Source: JAWVFM01 sp963841455 | Lineage (GTDB): Bacteria > Actinomycetota > Thermoleophilia > Solirubrobacterales > 70-9 | Assembly (NCBI GenBank): GCA_963841455.1 | Contig: CAWJCU010000001.1 | Coordinates: forward strand, 186,001-250,000 | Length of the DNA: 64,000 nt | Direction of reading: 5' to 3' | Part shown: positions 24,507 through 33,977 of the stretch, one piece after another | How the letters are laid out: every line of letters begins with the position of its first letter | How positions within the stretch are numbered: the first letter of the stretch is position 1 | Notes under the pieces: model-generated | The model's database searches: none | Told to the model about the DNA's origin: nothing | The model's input: the letters and a program-made list of their open reading frames with translations, nothing else | Position numbers and translations under genes: made by a program

Positions 24507-25103
24507 ATGTACGCGGGGCCCATCCAGCGGCTCGTGACCGAGCTTTCGCGACTGCCCGGCATCGGGCAGCGCAGCGCGCAGCGCCTCGCTTTCCACATCC
24601 TCCGCGCGAGCGACGAGGACGCGTTCGCCCTCTCAGATGCGATCCGGGAAGTGAAGGAGAAGGTGGGGCTGTGCGAGGTGTGCTTCAACCTCGCGGAGGG
24701 CCCTCGGTGCCGGATCTGCGAGGACGAACGGCGACTGAGCTCGATGATCTGCGTCGTCGAGGAACCGGCCGACGTGATCCCGATCGAGCGGACGGGCGAG
24801 TACCGCGGCCTGTACCACGTGCTCGGCGGCGCCCTGTCGCCGATCGATGGCGTCGACCCAGGGGACCTGAAGATCGCCGAGCTCGTCGCGAGGGTGGAGC
24901 GGGGCGGGGTGGAGGAGGTCGTGCTCGCGACCAACCCCACCACAACCGGCGAGGCGACCTCGATTCACATCGCGGAGCTTCTGCGCGGCAAGGCGACGAT
25001 CACCCGCCTCGCATCCGGCCTGCCGGTCGGCGCCGACCTGGAGCACGCCGACGAGGTCACGCTCGGCCGCGCCCTCGCCGGCCGGATGTCGCTCGACCGC
25101 TAG
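24507..25103 (+). CDS. recR: Recombination mediator protein
   Basis: 198 residues, normal length. Helix-hairpin-helix LSRLPGIGQRSAQRLAFHIL at about 13-32, four-Cys zinc finger CEVCFNLAEGPRCRIC at about 56-71, Toprim part ICVVEEPADV and the ATNPTTTGEATSIHIAELL motif. With RecO and RecF it loads RecA on gapped DNA. Its stop overlaps by 4 bp with the stop of the convergent MMPL gene. Confidence 0.97.
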   Translation: MYAGPIQRLVTELSRLPGIGQRSAQRLAFHILRASDEDAFALSDAIREVKEKVGLCEVCFNLAEGPRCRICEDERRLSSMICVVEEPADVIPIERTGEYRGLYHVLGGALSPIDGVDPGDLKIAELVARVERGGVEEVVLATNPTTTGEATSIHIAELLRGKATITRLASGLPVGADLEHADEVTLGRALAGRMSLDR

Positions 25104-27244
25104 CCCTCCGCGAGCCCAACCCGGGCGTGCAGGCGGCGGAGCGGGCGGGGCGCCCACCAGTTCCACTTGCCGAGGAGCTCCATCAGGGAGGGGACGAGGA
25201 GGGCGCGGATGATGGAGGCGTCGATCAGGACGGCGAGCGCCGTGCCGATGCCGTTCTCCTTGATGAACACGATCTCCGAGGTGGCGAACGCGCCGATCGC
25301 GATCGCGAACAGGAGCGCCGCCGCGGTGACGATGCGGCCCGTGCGCTCGAGGCCGATCGCGACCGATTCCGAGTCCGACGCGCCGCCGTCGCGCGCCTCC
25401 TTGATCCGGGAGAGGAGGAACACCGCGTAGTCGGTGGAGAGTCCGAAGGCGACCGCGAACATCAGGATCGGCATGGTCTGCTCGAGGGCGCCCTGGCTCG
25501 AGTAGCCGAGCAGGCCCTCGAGGTTCCCGTCCTGGAAGATCAGCACGAGGATCCCGAACACCGCGGTCAGGTTGAGGACGTTCATCAGCAGCGACTTCAC
25601 CGGCAGGATGACCGAGCCGGTCATGAGGAAGAGGATCACGAGCGTCGCGATGACGACGATGGCGAGAGCAATCGGCAGGTGTTGCTCCAAGCTCGACTGG
25701 AAGTCGACGAAATGCGCGCTCGCGCCGGTGACGAGAACGGCGGACCCGGCCGGGTCCGGAAGGTCGCGAATGCGCGTGACCGCGTCCTTGCTGCGCTGGG
25801 CGATGAACGGTGTGGTCGACACCGCGTCGACGATCGTCACGCCGCCCCTCAGCTTCTGCGGCGCTTCCACCTCCGCCACCCCCGGCACGCCGCGAAGCTC
25901 CGACTGGACCTTGGCCACGGCGTCGCCGCCACCCCCGTCGACCACGACCTGGATTGGCGTGTCGCGGAACGGTGGGAAGTGGGCGCGCAGCGTGTTGTCG
26001 ACCTGCCGGGCGCTGGCGCTCTCGGGCAGCACCTGGGCGTCGACCGAGGTGAACTTGATCTGCAGGAACGGGATCCCCAGCGCGATCAAGAGCGCCGCGC
26101 TGCCGGCCGCGACCGGGCCGGGCCGGCGCATGACGAACCGCGATAGCCGGTACCAGAATCCCTGCTGCATCGGCCGCGCGTCTCGGTCGGCCCGGCGGCG
26201 CAGGAACGCCGGGGCGCCGGCGTTTACCCGCGGCCCCAGAAGGCTCAGCACCGCGGGAAGGACTACGAGCGCCACGAGCGCCGCGAACAGCGCCACGGAC
26301 GCCCCGCCGATGCCCATCGAGTAGAGGAAGCGCTGCGGGAAGACGGTGAGCGAGGCGAGCGCGGCGGCGACGGTGAGGGAGGAGAAGAGCACCGTTCTCC
26401 CCGCGGTCCGGAGCGTGGTGCGGAGCGCCTCCCAGCGCTGCGTTCGGCTGGCTTCGGCGTGGGCGCTGTCGACCCCGCGCCGCGCGAGCTCCTCCCGGTA
26501 GCGCGAGACGATGAAGAGGCTGTAGTCGATCGCCAGGCCGAGGCCGAGGCCCGTGGTGAGGTTGAGCGCGAAGATCGAGATCGAGCCGAACTCGCTCGCG
26601 ATCCGCAGGATCAGGAAGGTGCCGACGATCGCGAGGCCACCGACGAGCAACGGCAGGAGGGCGGCGACGCTACTGCGGAAGAAGAGCAGCGAGAGCAGGA
26701 AGAGCAGCGGGAACGCGAGCAGCTCGGCCCGGCGCAGGTCCGACTCCGTCTGCGCGTTGACCTGTTTCTGGGCGACCGAGTAGCCGCCGACCGTGATGCC
26801 GGGCTTGCCCGTGAGCCGGTCGGTGATCTCGTCGGCGGCGTCCTGGCGCTGCTTGTCGTCGGTGGGGCGCAGGGCGACGGCGACGTAGGTCTGGTGGCCG
26901 TTTCGCGAGGTGAACTGGCGCGCTCCGGTGTCGTAGTAGCCGGTGACGCTCGCGACGTCGTGACGCGCGCGCAGCCAGCGCTCGGTGCGCTCCACGCGCG
27001 CCTTCTGCGCCGGCGACGAGACGCGTCCGTTGAATAGGACGACCACCGAGGTGTCGCGGAACCCCTTCGACTCGGCGAGCTTGTCGGCGCGAACGCTCTC
27101 GGTCGCCGGGTCGTCGTTGCCATACGGGGCGAGGTGCTTGGCGACCGAGCCGCCGAACACGATCGCGAGCGCGAAGAAGACTGCGGCGCCGATCCCCACG
27201 AATCGGCGACGGCGGTAGACGAAACGGGCGAGGGCGTCGAACAT
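25100..27244 (-). CDS. MMPL-family (RND superfamily) transporter
   Basis: 714 residues from ATG 27244, whose first base is shared with the stop of the PadR gene (TGATG). Two MMPL halves: each has one transmembrane helix, a periplasmic/extracellular loop, then five helices. The fourth helix of each carries the proton-relay-type pattern (LGLGLAIDYSLFIVSRYREE and FGLSTDYAVFLLSRIKEARD). Actinobacterial MMPL proteins export lipids, siderophores or drugs. Substrate is unknown, but transcription from the PadR gene suggests inducible efflux. Confidence 0.92.
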   Translation of the reverse strand: MFDALARFVYRRRRFVGIGAAVFFALAIVFGGSVAKHLAPYGNDDPATESVRADKLAESKGFRDTSVVVLFNGRVSSPAQKARVERTERWLRARHDVASVTGYYDTGARQFTSRNGHQTYVAVALRPTDDKQRQDAADEITDRLTGKPGITVGGYSVAQKQVNAQTESDLRRAELLAFPLLFLLSLLFFRSSVAALLPLLVGGLAIVGTFLILRIASEFGSISIFALNLTTGLGLGLAIDYSLFIVSRYREELARRGVDSAHAEASRTQRWEALRTTLRTAGRTVLFSSLTVAAALASLTVFPQRFLYSMGIGGASVALFAALVALVVLPAVLSLLGPRVNAGAPAFLRRRADRDARPMQQGFWYRLSRFVMRRPGPVAAGSAALLIALGIPFLQIKFTSVDAQVLPESASARQVDNTLRAHFPPFRDTPIQVVVDGGGGDAVAKVQSELRGVPGVAEVEAPQKLRGGVTIVDAVSTTPFIAQRSKDAVTRIRDLPDPAGSAVLVTGASAHFVDFQSSLEQHLPIALAIVVIATLVILFLMTGSVILPVKSLLMNVLNLTAVFGILVLIFQDGNLEGLLGYSSQGALEQTMPILMFAVAFGLSTDYAVFLLSRIKEARDGGASDSESVAIGLERTGRIVTAAALLFAIAIGAFATSEIVFIKENGIGTALAVLIDASIIRALLVPSLMELLGKWNWWAPRPLRRLHARVGLAEG

Positions 27245-27786
27245 CAGGCTGCGCTCCTTCCATCCTCGGTGGCCAGCTCGCGTGCGGCCCGCTCGCACCA
27301 GTCCGCCATCCACTGGTTGCATTCGATCCCGTAGCGACAGACGAGCATCGGGTAGGTGGCCGCGTGGTCGCCCGCGGATGCTTGGATCGCCTTCAGCTCC
27401 TCGACCCGCTGGAGGTGGTGGCGCCGCTTGGCGTCGAGCGTCGCGACAGCCGAATCGCCCTCGGTCGCGTCGGCGAAGAACAGCTTCAGGAGCCCCTCGT
27501 CGCGCATCTCGAGCACGTCCGGCTCGACGGCGAGCCAATCGCGGAGCTCCCGGCCCCCCGCGTTCGTCAGCGAGTAGACGGTCCGGCGCCTGCCGCCGGC
27601 GGGCTTCGATTCGCCCTCGATCAACCCGGCGTCCGAAAGGGCGCGCAGCTGCGGATATATCTGCCCGTAGCTTGCGGCCCAGAAGAAGCGCACGGCTCTG
27701 TCAACGAAGGCCTTGATCTCGTAGCCCGATTTCGGGCCGAGGGAGAGAAGCCCGAGGATTACGTAGGCGGTCGGTGAGAGATCCAT
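27244..27786 (-). CDS. PadR-family transcriptional regulator
   Basis: 180 residues from ATG 27786. Winged helix SPTAYVILGLLSLGPKSGYE with the PadR AVRFFWAASYGQIYPQLRAL helix and the wing GRRRTVYSLTNAGGRELRDW, then a C-terminal helical dimerisation part. PadR proteins repress an adjacent transporter and release DNA on binding a small aromatic or drug. The downstream MMPL gene is the expected target. A candidate operator (27799-27823) lies just upstream of its start. Confidence 0.92.
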   Translation of the reverse strand: MDLSPTAYVILGLLSLGPKSGYEIKAFVDRAVRFFWAASYGQIYPQLRALSDAGLIEGESKPAGGRRRTVYSLTNAGGRELRDWLAVEPDVLEMRDEGLLKLFFADATEGDSAVATLDAKRRHHLQRVEELKAIQASAGDHAATYPMLVCRYGIECNQWMADWCERAARELATEDGRSAA

Positions 27787-27798
27787 ACCCAGCCGGAA

Positions 27799-27823
27799 CC
27801 TATCATTCCGATATATCAATAGG
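27799..27823. promoter_or_regulatory. Candidate PadR operator (imperfect dyad)
   Basis: AT-rich island in a GC-rich region: CCTAT and ATAGG at the two ends with GATATATC at 27810-27817 inside. It sits 12 bp upstream of the padR ATG and 32 bp upstream of the divergent channel gene. Placement suggests autoregulation. Confidence 0.45.
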
Positions 27824-27824
27824 T

Positions 27825-27838
27825 GTGACCCTGGTCAC
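27825..27838. promoter_or_regulatory. Perfect inverted repeat GTGACC-CT-GGTCAC
   Basis: 6-bp arms with a 2-bp spacer ending 3 bp before the TATTCT -10-like hexamer of the 27856 gene. Its place in the spacer of that promoter is typical for a repressor site. Confidence 0.45.
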
Positions 27839-27841
27839 GCA

Positions 27842-27847
27842 TATTCT
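27842..27847 (+). promoter_or_regulatory. -10-like TATTCT for the channel gene
   Basis: TATTCT ends 8 nt before GTG 27856 with no ribosome-binding sequence; probable leaderless start. Confidence 0.35.
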
Positions 27848-27855
27848 CCGGCGCC

Positions 27856-29733
27856 GTGAGGCCGACCATCCGCCAGCGGCTGCGGTACGCGTTCGACAAC
27901 ACGATGGCGCGGGGCACGCCCGCGCTCGTCGGCTACCTGCTCCTGGCGACGCTGGCCCTCATCGCGATCGGGGTGGTCGCGGTGCTGCTCGGCGGCTTCA
28001 CGCCGCCGAGCGGCCGCCACAGCCTCATCGGCGCGTTCTTCACCACCCTCACCCACGCGATCGACCCCGGCACCCTCGCCAACGACACAGCCCGCTGGCC
28101 GTTCCTGCTGGCGATGCTGCTGGTGACGATCGGGGGCCTCTTCGTCTTCAGCGCCCTCATCGGCGTGCTCGCGGCGGGGCTCGAGGGCCGTCTCTTTGAG
28201 CTCCGAAAGGGCCGCTCCCTGGTCCTCGAGCGCGGCCACACCCTGATCCTCGGCTGGTCGGAGCAGGTGTTCACGATTCTCTCCGAGCTCGCCGAGGCGA
28301 AGGCGAGCGAGGACCGTCCCTCGGCCGTGATCCTTGCCGACGAGGACAAGGTCGAGATGGAGGATGGCATCCGCGCTCGGCTCGGCGGCCGGACGAACCT
28401 CAGGATCGTGTGCCGCAGCGGCAGCCCGATCGACCTCGCCGACCTCGAGATCGTGAGCCCGCGGGAGGCACGATCCATCATCGTCCTCGCTCCCGACGGC
28501 CCGGATCCCGACGCCGACGTCATCAAGACGGTCCTCGCGCTCACTCGGGCCGAGGCGCACCTCGAGACGCGGTATCAAATCGTCGCCGAGATCGAGGATC
28601 CCGCAAACCTCGACACGGCCCGGCTCGTCGGGGGCACCGAGGCCGTCTTCGTCGACAAGCGCGACACGATCTCGCGGCTGATCGTGCAGGCCGCTCGCCA
28701 GTCGGGGGTGTCGGCGGTGATGAGCGACCTGCTCGACTTCGAGGGCGACGAGCTCTACTTCCGCGAAGACGAGGGCCTCGCCGGGCAGACGTTCGCGGAC
28801 GCCGTCGCCGCGTACGAGACGTGCTGCGTGATCGGGCTCGTGGACCCCTCCGACCGGGTCGAGCTCAACCCACCGTCCGACCGCGAGATCGCCGCGGGAA
28901 CCCGTGTCATCGCCATCGCGGAGGACGACGCGGCGCTGGCCGCGGCGCCTGCCAGCGAGGCCGAGGTCGACGAGGGTGCGATCCGCGATGAGCCCGCGCC
29001 GACCGCGCGTCCGGAGCGCACGATGATCCTCGGCTGGAACTCGCGCGGGCCCTCCGTGGTGCGTGAGCTCGACAAGTACCTGCACCCCGGCTCGCGGGTC
29101 GAGGTCGTCGCCGACGTCGCCGCCTCGCTCGACGGCGCGGCTTCGAAGCTCGTGAATTGCGAGCTCTACGTCCGCCGGGCGAGTACGACCGACCGCCGGG
29201 TACTCGACTCCCTACGCGCGCCCGAGTGCGACCGGGTGATCGTCCTCTGCTACTCGGACGACCTCGATTCGGGCCGCGCCGACGCACGCACGCTCGTCAC
29301 GCTTCTTCACCTCCGCGACATCTGCGACCGGGCCGGGGCGGCGCCCGCGATCGTCAGCGAGATGCTCGACGACCGAAACCGCGAGCTCGCCGAGACGGCG
29401 AGGATCGACGACGTGATCGTGAGCGACCGCCTAGTCAGCCTGATGCTGGCCCAGATCTCCGAGAACGCCCACCTCCGTGAGGTCTTCTCGGACCTGCTCG
29501 ACGCCGAGGGCTCCGAGCTCTACCTGAAGCCGGCCGAGCGCTACCTGACGCCGGGCCGAGAGGTCAACTTCGCCACGGCCGTCGCCTCGGCGCTCCGCCG
29601 TCGCGAGGTTGCGATCGGCTACCGCCCGGCGCGAGGCGCAGGCGGCCGGGCAAGGGTGCGGCTCAACCCGCCCAAGTCGGAGACCCTCGTCGCCGAGCCC
29701 GGCACGGCCCTGATCGTCCTCGCGGAGGACTGA
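27856..29733 (+). CDS. CASTOR/POLLUX-related ion channel protein with RCK-like domains
   Basis: 625 residues from GTG 27856. Two transmembrane segments (VGYLLLATLALIAIGVVAVL and FLLAMLLVTIGGLFVFSALI) flank a short pore-like loop. Two large Rossmann-like cytosolic modules follow, starting TLILGWSEQVFTILSEL and TMILGWNSRGPSVVREL. This order matches bacterial homologues of the plant nuclear channels CASTOR and POLLUX (PF06241), which conduct cations and are gated by the RCK-like ring. Ion selectivity cannot be told from sequence. Its stop abuts the stop of the convergent DUF11 gene (TGATCA). Confidence 0.88.
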   Translation: MRPTIRQRLRYAFDNTMARGTPALVGYLLLATLALIAIGVVAVLLGGFTPPSGRHSLIGAFFTTLTHAIDPGTLANDTARWPFLLAMLLVTIGGLFVFSALIGVLAAGLEGRLFELRKGRSLVLERGHTLILGWSEQVFTILSELAEAKASEDRPSAVILADEDKVEMEDGIRARLGGRTNLRIVCRSGSPIDLADLEIVSPREARSIIVLAPDGPDPDADVIKTVLALTRAEAHLETRYQIVAEIEDPANLDTARLVGGTEAVFVDKRDTISRLIVQAARQSGVSAVMSDLLDFEGDELYFREDEGLAGQTFADAVAAYETCCVIGLVDPSDRVELNPPSDREIAAGTRVIAIAEDDAALAAAPASEAEVDEGAIRDEPAPTARPERTMILGWNSRGPSVVRELDKYLHPGSRVEVVADVAASLDGAASKLVNCELYVRRASTTDRRVLDSLRAPECDRVIVLCYSDDLDSGRADARTLVTLLHLRDICDRAGAAPAIVSEMLDDRNRELAETARIDDVIVSDRLVSLMLAQISENAHLREVFSDLLDAEGSELYLKPAERYLTPGREVNFATAVASALRRREVAIGYRPARGAGGRARVRLNPPKSETLVAEPGTALIVLAED

Positions 29734-31407
29734 TCAGCCAGCCCGGACGACCCGAAGGCGTTCCCGTCGCGCGCCCGCGCCGTCGATCCCGGCCGCGGTT
29801 GCGATCAGCGACCGAAGCTCGCCGCGGCGGATCGCCAGACGGTAGGGGCGCGCGACGGTCACGACCGCGCTGGTGCGGCCGCCAGACCAAGCGGCGAACC
29901 GCGCCGAGCCGAGAATGGAGCTCGACCCGCGCGCGACCGACTTCGGCGCGCTCACGACCACGTTGCCCGAGCACCCGCCCGGCGCGCACCGAAGGGCGAC
30001 GCGAACGGTCGCGCCCGACGCGGCCGCGACGGCGTTCGAGCCGACGTTGGTCTCCGGCAGCTGAGGAGGCGGGTCGATGCCGGTCCGGTCGCCGAGGCAT
30101 ACGAGGTCGAGGCGCACGGCCTGGGGCGAGCCGGTCTCGTTGACGAGCTTGAAGGCGCGGTTCTTGGCGTCGGGCTCACTTCCCAGCAGGTGCACGCCGG
30201 TCGGAAGGTCGTAGGTGGCGACGATGCCCTTGGCCTCGTCATTGCAGCTCACCGTGTAAGTACCGGTGCTGTTGGCGGGCACGTTCACGATCGTGTCCGG
30301 GTGCGAGAGCAAGAGCTCGTGGAAGTGGCCGTTGGTCACGCTCACGTAGCGGTCGAGGCACCGCACGCTCGCGGTCACGGCGCCCGGCGAGCCGACGTCG
30401 AAGCTGAAGCTCCATCCCGGGCTCGACTCGGCCCCCGACTCGGAGCGGACGAGCTCGCCGGTCGCGCCGCCGCCGAATGAGTAGCCCGGTGCCACAGCGA
30501 CCTGGCCGGGGCCGCATGGGATAGTGACGTCGTAGCGGCTGCCCGAGGCGGCGCTGACGGTCGTCGACTGCGGCGTGCCGAGGTTGATCGAGTGGGTGTG
30601 GCCGTCTGGTCCGGGGTCGACCTGGCGCGGCAGGCAGACGCCGAACGCCTTGGCCTGCACGCGGCCGGCGGCGGTATTGGTGGCTGTGATCTCGAAGTCG
30701 CCGGCGGCGGTCGCCTGCGCGGCGTCGACGCGCACCGATCGGAGGTTCCCGGTGCCCTGGTCGACCGCGTCGACGCGTAGGTCGCCGTCGATCACCTGCC
30801 CCGTGCCGGAGCAGTGCAGCGTGGTCGTGCGCGTCTGGCCCGGCTCGAAGTCCACCTGCTGCTCGATGTGCTCGACGTAGACGTGGTGCTCGGTGTAGAG
30901 CTCGGGATCGAGCGAGGAGTTGTAGACGTAGGAGAGGTAAGAGGCCGAGTTGTTCGAGGGGTTGGGGTCGGAGGTCGAGGACGACACCTTGGCCGTGTTG
31001 GTGATGGTGCCGTGGAAGCTGTAGTTCGAGAGGTGCCCGACGATCTCGAGGTTGACGACTGCGCCCGGCGCAAGCGTGCCGAGCGGGCACGAGACGACGC
31101 CGCCGGCGAACGCGCACCCGTAGCTCGACGATACGTACTGGACGCCGGCCGGGACTGCGTCGGTGACGGCGACGTTCGCTGCGGACGTCGCGGCGCTGTG
31201 GTTCGAGACGGCGAGGGAGTAGGTCACCCAGCCTCCGGCGCCGAGGAACCCGGCGCCGTTCCACTGCGGGTGCGCCGTCATCGTGATGCCGACGTCGGCC
31301 GGGTCGGCGGCCGAGGCCGCTGGGGCGCCCGTGAGGCCGGCCACGGCGACGCCCGCGGCGATCAGCGCGAGTGCGCGAGCTTTGAGGATGCGCCTGGGGT
31401 CGTGCAT
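29734..31407 (-). CDS. Exported surface protein with a DUF11 domain
   Basis: 557 residues. Signal peptide MHDPRRILKARALALIAAGV... cleaved near ASA/AD. Residues about 50-160 are a DUF11 module (VTYSLAVSNHSAATSAANVA, then VTDAVPAGVQYVSSSYGCAF and SDPNPSNNSASY), a beta-sandwich usual in bacterial cell-surface proteins. The rest is beta-rich with paired cysteines and repeated strands (LHCSGTG, VSCNDEAKG, LVCLGDRTG). No sortase motif or C-terminal anchor is seen, so it is probably released or held by other parts. The role is unknown. Confidence 0.78.
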   Translation of the reverse strand: MHDPRRILKARALALIAAGVAVAGLTGAPAASAADPADVGITMTAHPQWNGAGFLGAGGWVTYSLAVSNHSAATSAANVAVTDAVPAGVQYVSSSYGCAFAGGVVSCPLGTLAPGAVVNLEIVGHLSNYSFHGTITNTAKVSSSTSDPNPSNNSASYLSYVYNSSLDPELYTEHHVYVEHIEQQVDFEPGQTRTTTLHCSGTGQVIDGDLRVDAVDQGTGNLRSVRVDAAQATAAGDFEITATNTAAGRVQAKAFGVCLPRQVDPGPDGHTHSINLGTPQSTTVSAASGSRYDVTIPCGPGQVAVAPGYSFGGGATGELVRSESGAESSPGWSFSFDVGSPGAVTASVRCLDRYVSVTNGHFHELLLSHPDTIVNVPANSTGTYTVSCNDEAKGIVATYDLPTGVHLLGSEPDAKNRAFKLVNETGSPQAVRLDLVCLGDRTGIDPPPQLPETNVGSNAVAAASGATVRVALRCAPGGCSGNVVVSAPKSVARGSSSILGSARFAAWSGGRTSAVVTVARPYRLAIRRGELRSLIATAAGIDGAGARRERLRVVRAG

Positions 31408-31489
31408 GCGAAACCTGGGCAGGGGCTACTGGTTGGGCCTATCGGTAGGCCACGGCCCCGCCTTTAGGCGCGGGCGCTTTGATGGCCGA

Positions 31490-32662
31490 TCAGCGGGGCT
31501 GGCCGCGCAGAAGGCCGATGCGCCGCTTGAGATCGAGCACTCTGGCCGCGGCATCGGCCAGGCGCCCTTCGGGAATCGCCCCGGTCGCGACCGCGCGCAG
31601 CAGCGCCGCGCGAACCCCTCGCTGGTCGCGCGGATCGTCGATCTGGACCATGTCGGCGCCGGCCGCGATCGCCTTCACGGCCGCATCGCGCACGGTCTCG
31701 GTCGCCGTGATCGCCCCGGCTCCGAGATCGTCGGTGATCGCGACGCCGTCGAACCCGAGCTCGCCGCGCAAGAGATCGGTTGCGACCCGGCTGGTGAGCG
31801 CGCCGGGCGTCACCGGGTCGTAGGCGGCGTAGTAGGCGAGCGAGAGCACCACGGCCGGCGCGCCGGCATCGAACGCCGCCCGGAACGGCGCCGCGTCGTG
31901 GGCGGCCAGGGTCGCGGCGTCGAGCCCGACGGTCGCCGGGCCCTGGTCGGTGTCCTGCGACGCCGCTCCCAGCCCGGGGAAGTGGAGGGGCGCGCAGGCG
32001 AGCCGGCCCCTCTCGCAGCCGCGGATGCTGGCGGCCGTGAGCGCGGCGACGAGGTCGGGGCTGGCGCCGAACGCTCGGTCACCCAGCGGGCTGGCGGGCG
32101 TTGTCGTGTCGGCGACCGGGAAGAGGTCGAGGTCGAAGCCGGCCCCGCGGAGCGCGCTCGCCGCGTCCTGCGCCCACCGCTCGGCGACGGCCGGGGAGCG
32201 CTCCTGACCCACGCGCAGCTCGCGCACCGCCGGGGGCATGTCGCTGAGCGAGCGGTAGCGACCGCCCTCCTGCTGGGTGACGATCAACGGGGGGACGCGA
32301 CCGCCGGCGAGGCCGGCGCCTCGCAACCCGGCTACCAGCTTCGCGCCCTGAGAGCGATCGACCCAGTTCGTGGGGCCGACGATGACCCCCCCTAGCTCGT
32401 GCGCGCGCAGCTCGTGGTCGATGGCGCCGCCGGGTGAGGTTCCGCTGAAGCCCAGCAGCATCACCTGATCGATCATCTGCGTGGGTCCCAGTCGCGACTC
32501 GACGGCGCGCACGCGGGGATCGGCCGACTGCGCGGCGCCGGAGCCCGCCGGCCCGCCGCCGTCGCCACGAAGCAGGAGGGCCCAGATCGCGGCGGTGGCG
32601 GCGATCGTGAGGCCGACGGCGACGATGCGGCGACGCAGCGCGACGGCGCGGGACGGGGACAT
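31490..32662 (-). CDS. Membrane-anchored GH3-like protein lacking the usual catalytic His motif
   Basis: 390 residues. N-terminal transmembrane anchor (IVAVGLTIAATAAIWALLL), then a GH3 N-terminal barrel resembling beta-N-acetylhexosaminidase NagZ: LGGVIVGPTN, PPLIVTQQEGGRYRSL, FDLDLFPVADT and the nucleophile strand VAITDDLGAGAI with Asp kept. The conserved KHFPGHGDT loop, which supplies the general acid/base His-Asp dyad and substrate-binding Lys-His, reads LHFPGLGAAS. This suggests altered or lost hydrolysis, perhaps muropeptide binding instead. It is divergent from lysC with 25 bp between starts. Confidence 0.8.
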   Translation of the reverse strand: MSPSRAVALRRRIVAVGLTIAATAAIWALLLRGDGGGPAGSGAAQSADPRVRAVESRLGPTQMIDQVMLLGFSGTSPGGAIDHELRAHELGGVIVGPTNWVDRSQGAKLVAGLRGAGLAGGRVPPLIVTQQEGGRYRSLSDMPPAVRELRVGQERSPAVAERWAQDAASALRGAGFDLDLFPVADTTTPASPLGDRAFGASPDLVAALTAASIRGCERGRLACAPLHFPGLGAASQDTDQGPATVGLDAATLAAHDAAPFRAAFDAGAPAVVLSLAYYAAYDPVTPGALTSRVATDLLRGELGFDGVAITDDLGAGAITATETVRDAAVKAIAAGADMVQIDDPRDQRGVRAALLRAVATGAIPEGRLADAAARVLDLKRRIGLLRGQPR

Positions 32663-32670
32663 GGCGGCAC

Positions 32671-32676
32671 TATCCT
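32671..32676 (+). promoter_or_regulatory. -10-like TATCCT for lysC
   Basis: TATCCT ends 11 nt before ATG 32688, with no clear ribosome-binding sequence. Confidence 0.35.
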
Positions 32677-32687
32677 GGCTCGCCCCG

Positions 32688-33977
32688 ATGGATGGGCCAG
32701 TTCAAACCGCCGCCGACCGGGAGATCGTCGTGATGAAGTTCGGCGGCACCTCCGTCGCGGGCGCCGACGACATCCGCCGCGCCGCGCGGCGGATCGTCGC
32801 CGCGCGCGAGGGTGGCAAGCGGGTCGTGGCCGTGCTCTCGGCGCGCGGCAAGACAACCGACGACCTGGTCGCGATGGCGAGCGAGGTCTCCGAGCGGCCC
32901 GACCCCCGCGAGCTCGACATGCTGCTCTCGGTCGGCGAGCGCATCTCCTGCGCCCTCGCGGCGATGGCCATCAACGACCTCGGCCACCGCGCCATCTCGC
33001 TCACCGGCTCGCAGGCGGGCATCGTCACCGACTCGACGCACACCAAGGCACGCATCCTCGACGTCCGCGCCGAGCGCATTCGGGAGGCGCTCGGCGAGGA
33101 CCGGATCGTGCTGGTCGCGGGCTTCCAGGGAGTGTCGACCGAGAGCCGCGACGTCACGACGCTCGGGCGGGGCGGTTCCGACACCACCGCCGTCGCGCTG
33201 GCGGCGGCGCTCGGCGCGGAGGTGTGCGAGATCTACACCGATGTCGCCGGCGTCTTCAGCGCCGACCCGCGCATCGTCGCCGACGCTCGCAAGCTGTCCG
33301 TCGTCTCGTTCGAGGAGATGCTGGAGATGGCCGCCTCAGGCGCCGGCGTGCTGCAGCTGCGGGCCGTCGAGTACGCGCGAAACCACGGGATCAGCGTGCA
33401 CTGCCGCAGCTCGTTCGAGGATGGCGCCGGTACCCTCGTGATCGCCGAGGACAAGACGATGGAGCGCCCGCTGGTCACAGCCGTAACGCACGCCGAGGAG
33501 GCTCGGGTCACCCTGACCGGGGTGAACGACGAGCCCGGCGTGGCGGGGCGGATCTTCAACGCGCTCGCCGACGCGAACGTCAACGTCGACATGATCATCC
33601 AGAACGAGCCCGTGTCGGAGGACGCCAAGGCGGACCTCTCGTTCACCGTCGCGGGCGATGACTTGCGCGCCGGGGTCGAGGCGCTCGAGGGCCTCGGGGT
33701 CGCGGAGTCGGTCCTCGCCGACGAGAGCGTCGGCAAGGTCTCCGTGGTGGGCGCCGGCATGCGCAGCCACCCCGGCGTCGCGGCGAAGGTCTTCCAGGTG
33801 CTCGGCGACGCGCGCATCAACATCGAGATGATCGCGACCTCGCCCATCAAGATCTCATGCGTGATCCCGTCCGGGTCGGTGCCGGAGGCCGTTACCGCGC
33901 TGCACGCCGCCTTCGAGCTCGGCGACGGCGGGATCCAGCGCGAGGACCCCACGGGCGACCACCGCCCGAAGGCCTGA
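32688..33977 (+). CDS. lysC: Aspartate kinase
   Basis: 429 residues. Phosphorylates aspartate, first step to lysine, threonine, methionine and diaminopimelate. MKFGGTSVAG lies at 16-25, followed by VLSARGKTTDDLV, the GSQAGIVTD loop, GFQGVSTESRDVTTLGRGGS and EIYTDVAGVFSADPRIV, then two ACT regulatory domains (ARVTLTGVNDEPGVAGRIFN and VSVVGAGMRSHPGVAAKVFQ). An ATG at codon 258 (MERPLVTAVTH) sits where other actinobacteria start the separate beta subunit. The stop overlaps asd (TGATG), forming the classic lysC-asd operon. Confidence 0.96.
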   Translation: MDGPVQTAADREIVVMKFGGTSVAGADDIRRAARRIVAAREGGKRVVAVLSARGKTTDDLVAMASEVSERPDPRELDMLLSVGERISCALAAMAINDLGHRAISLTGSQAGIVTDSTHTKARILDVRAERIREALGEDRIVLVAGFQGVSTESRDVTTLGRGGSDTTAVALAAALGAEVCEIYTDVAGVFSADPRIVADARKLSVVSFEEMLEMAASGAGVLQLRAVEYARNHGISVHCRSSFEDGAGTLVIAEDKTMERPLVTAVTHAEEARVTLTGVNDEPGVAGRIFNALADANVNVDMIIQNEPVSEDAKADLSFTVAGDDLRAGVEALEGLGVAESVLADESVGKVSVVGAGMRSHPGVAAKVFQVLGDARINIEMIATSPIKISCVIPSGSVPEAVTALHAAFELGDGGIQREDPTGDHRPKA

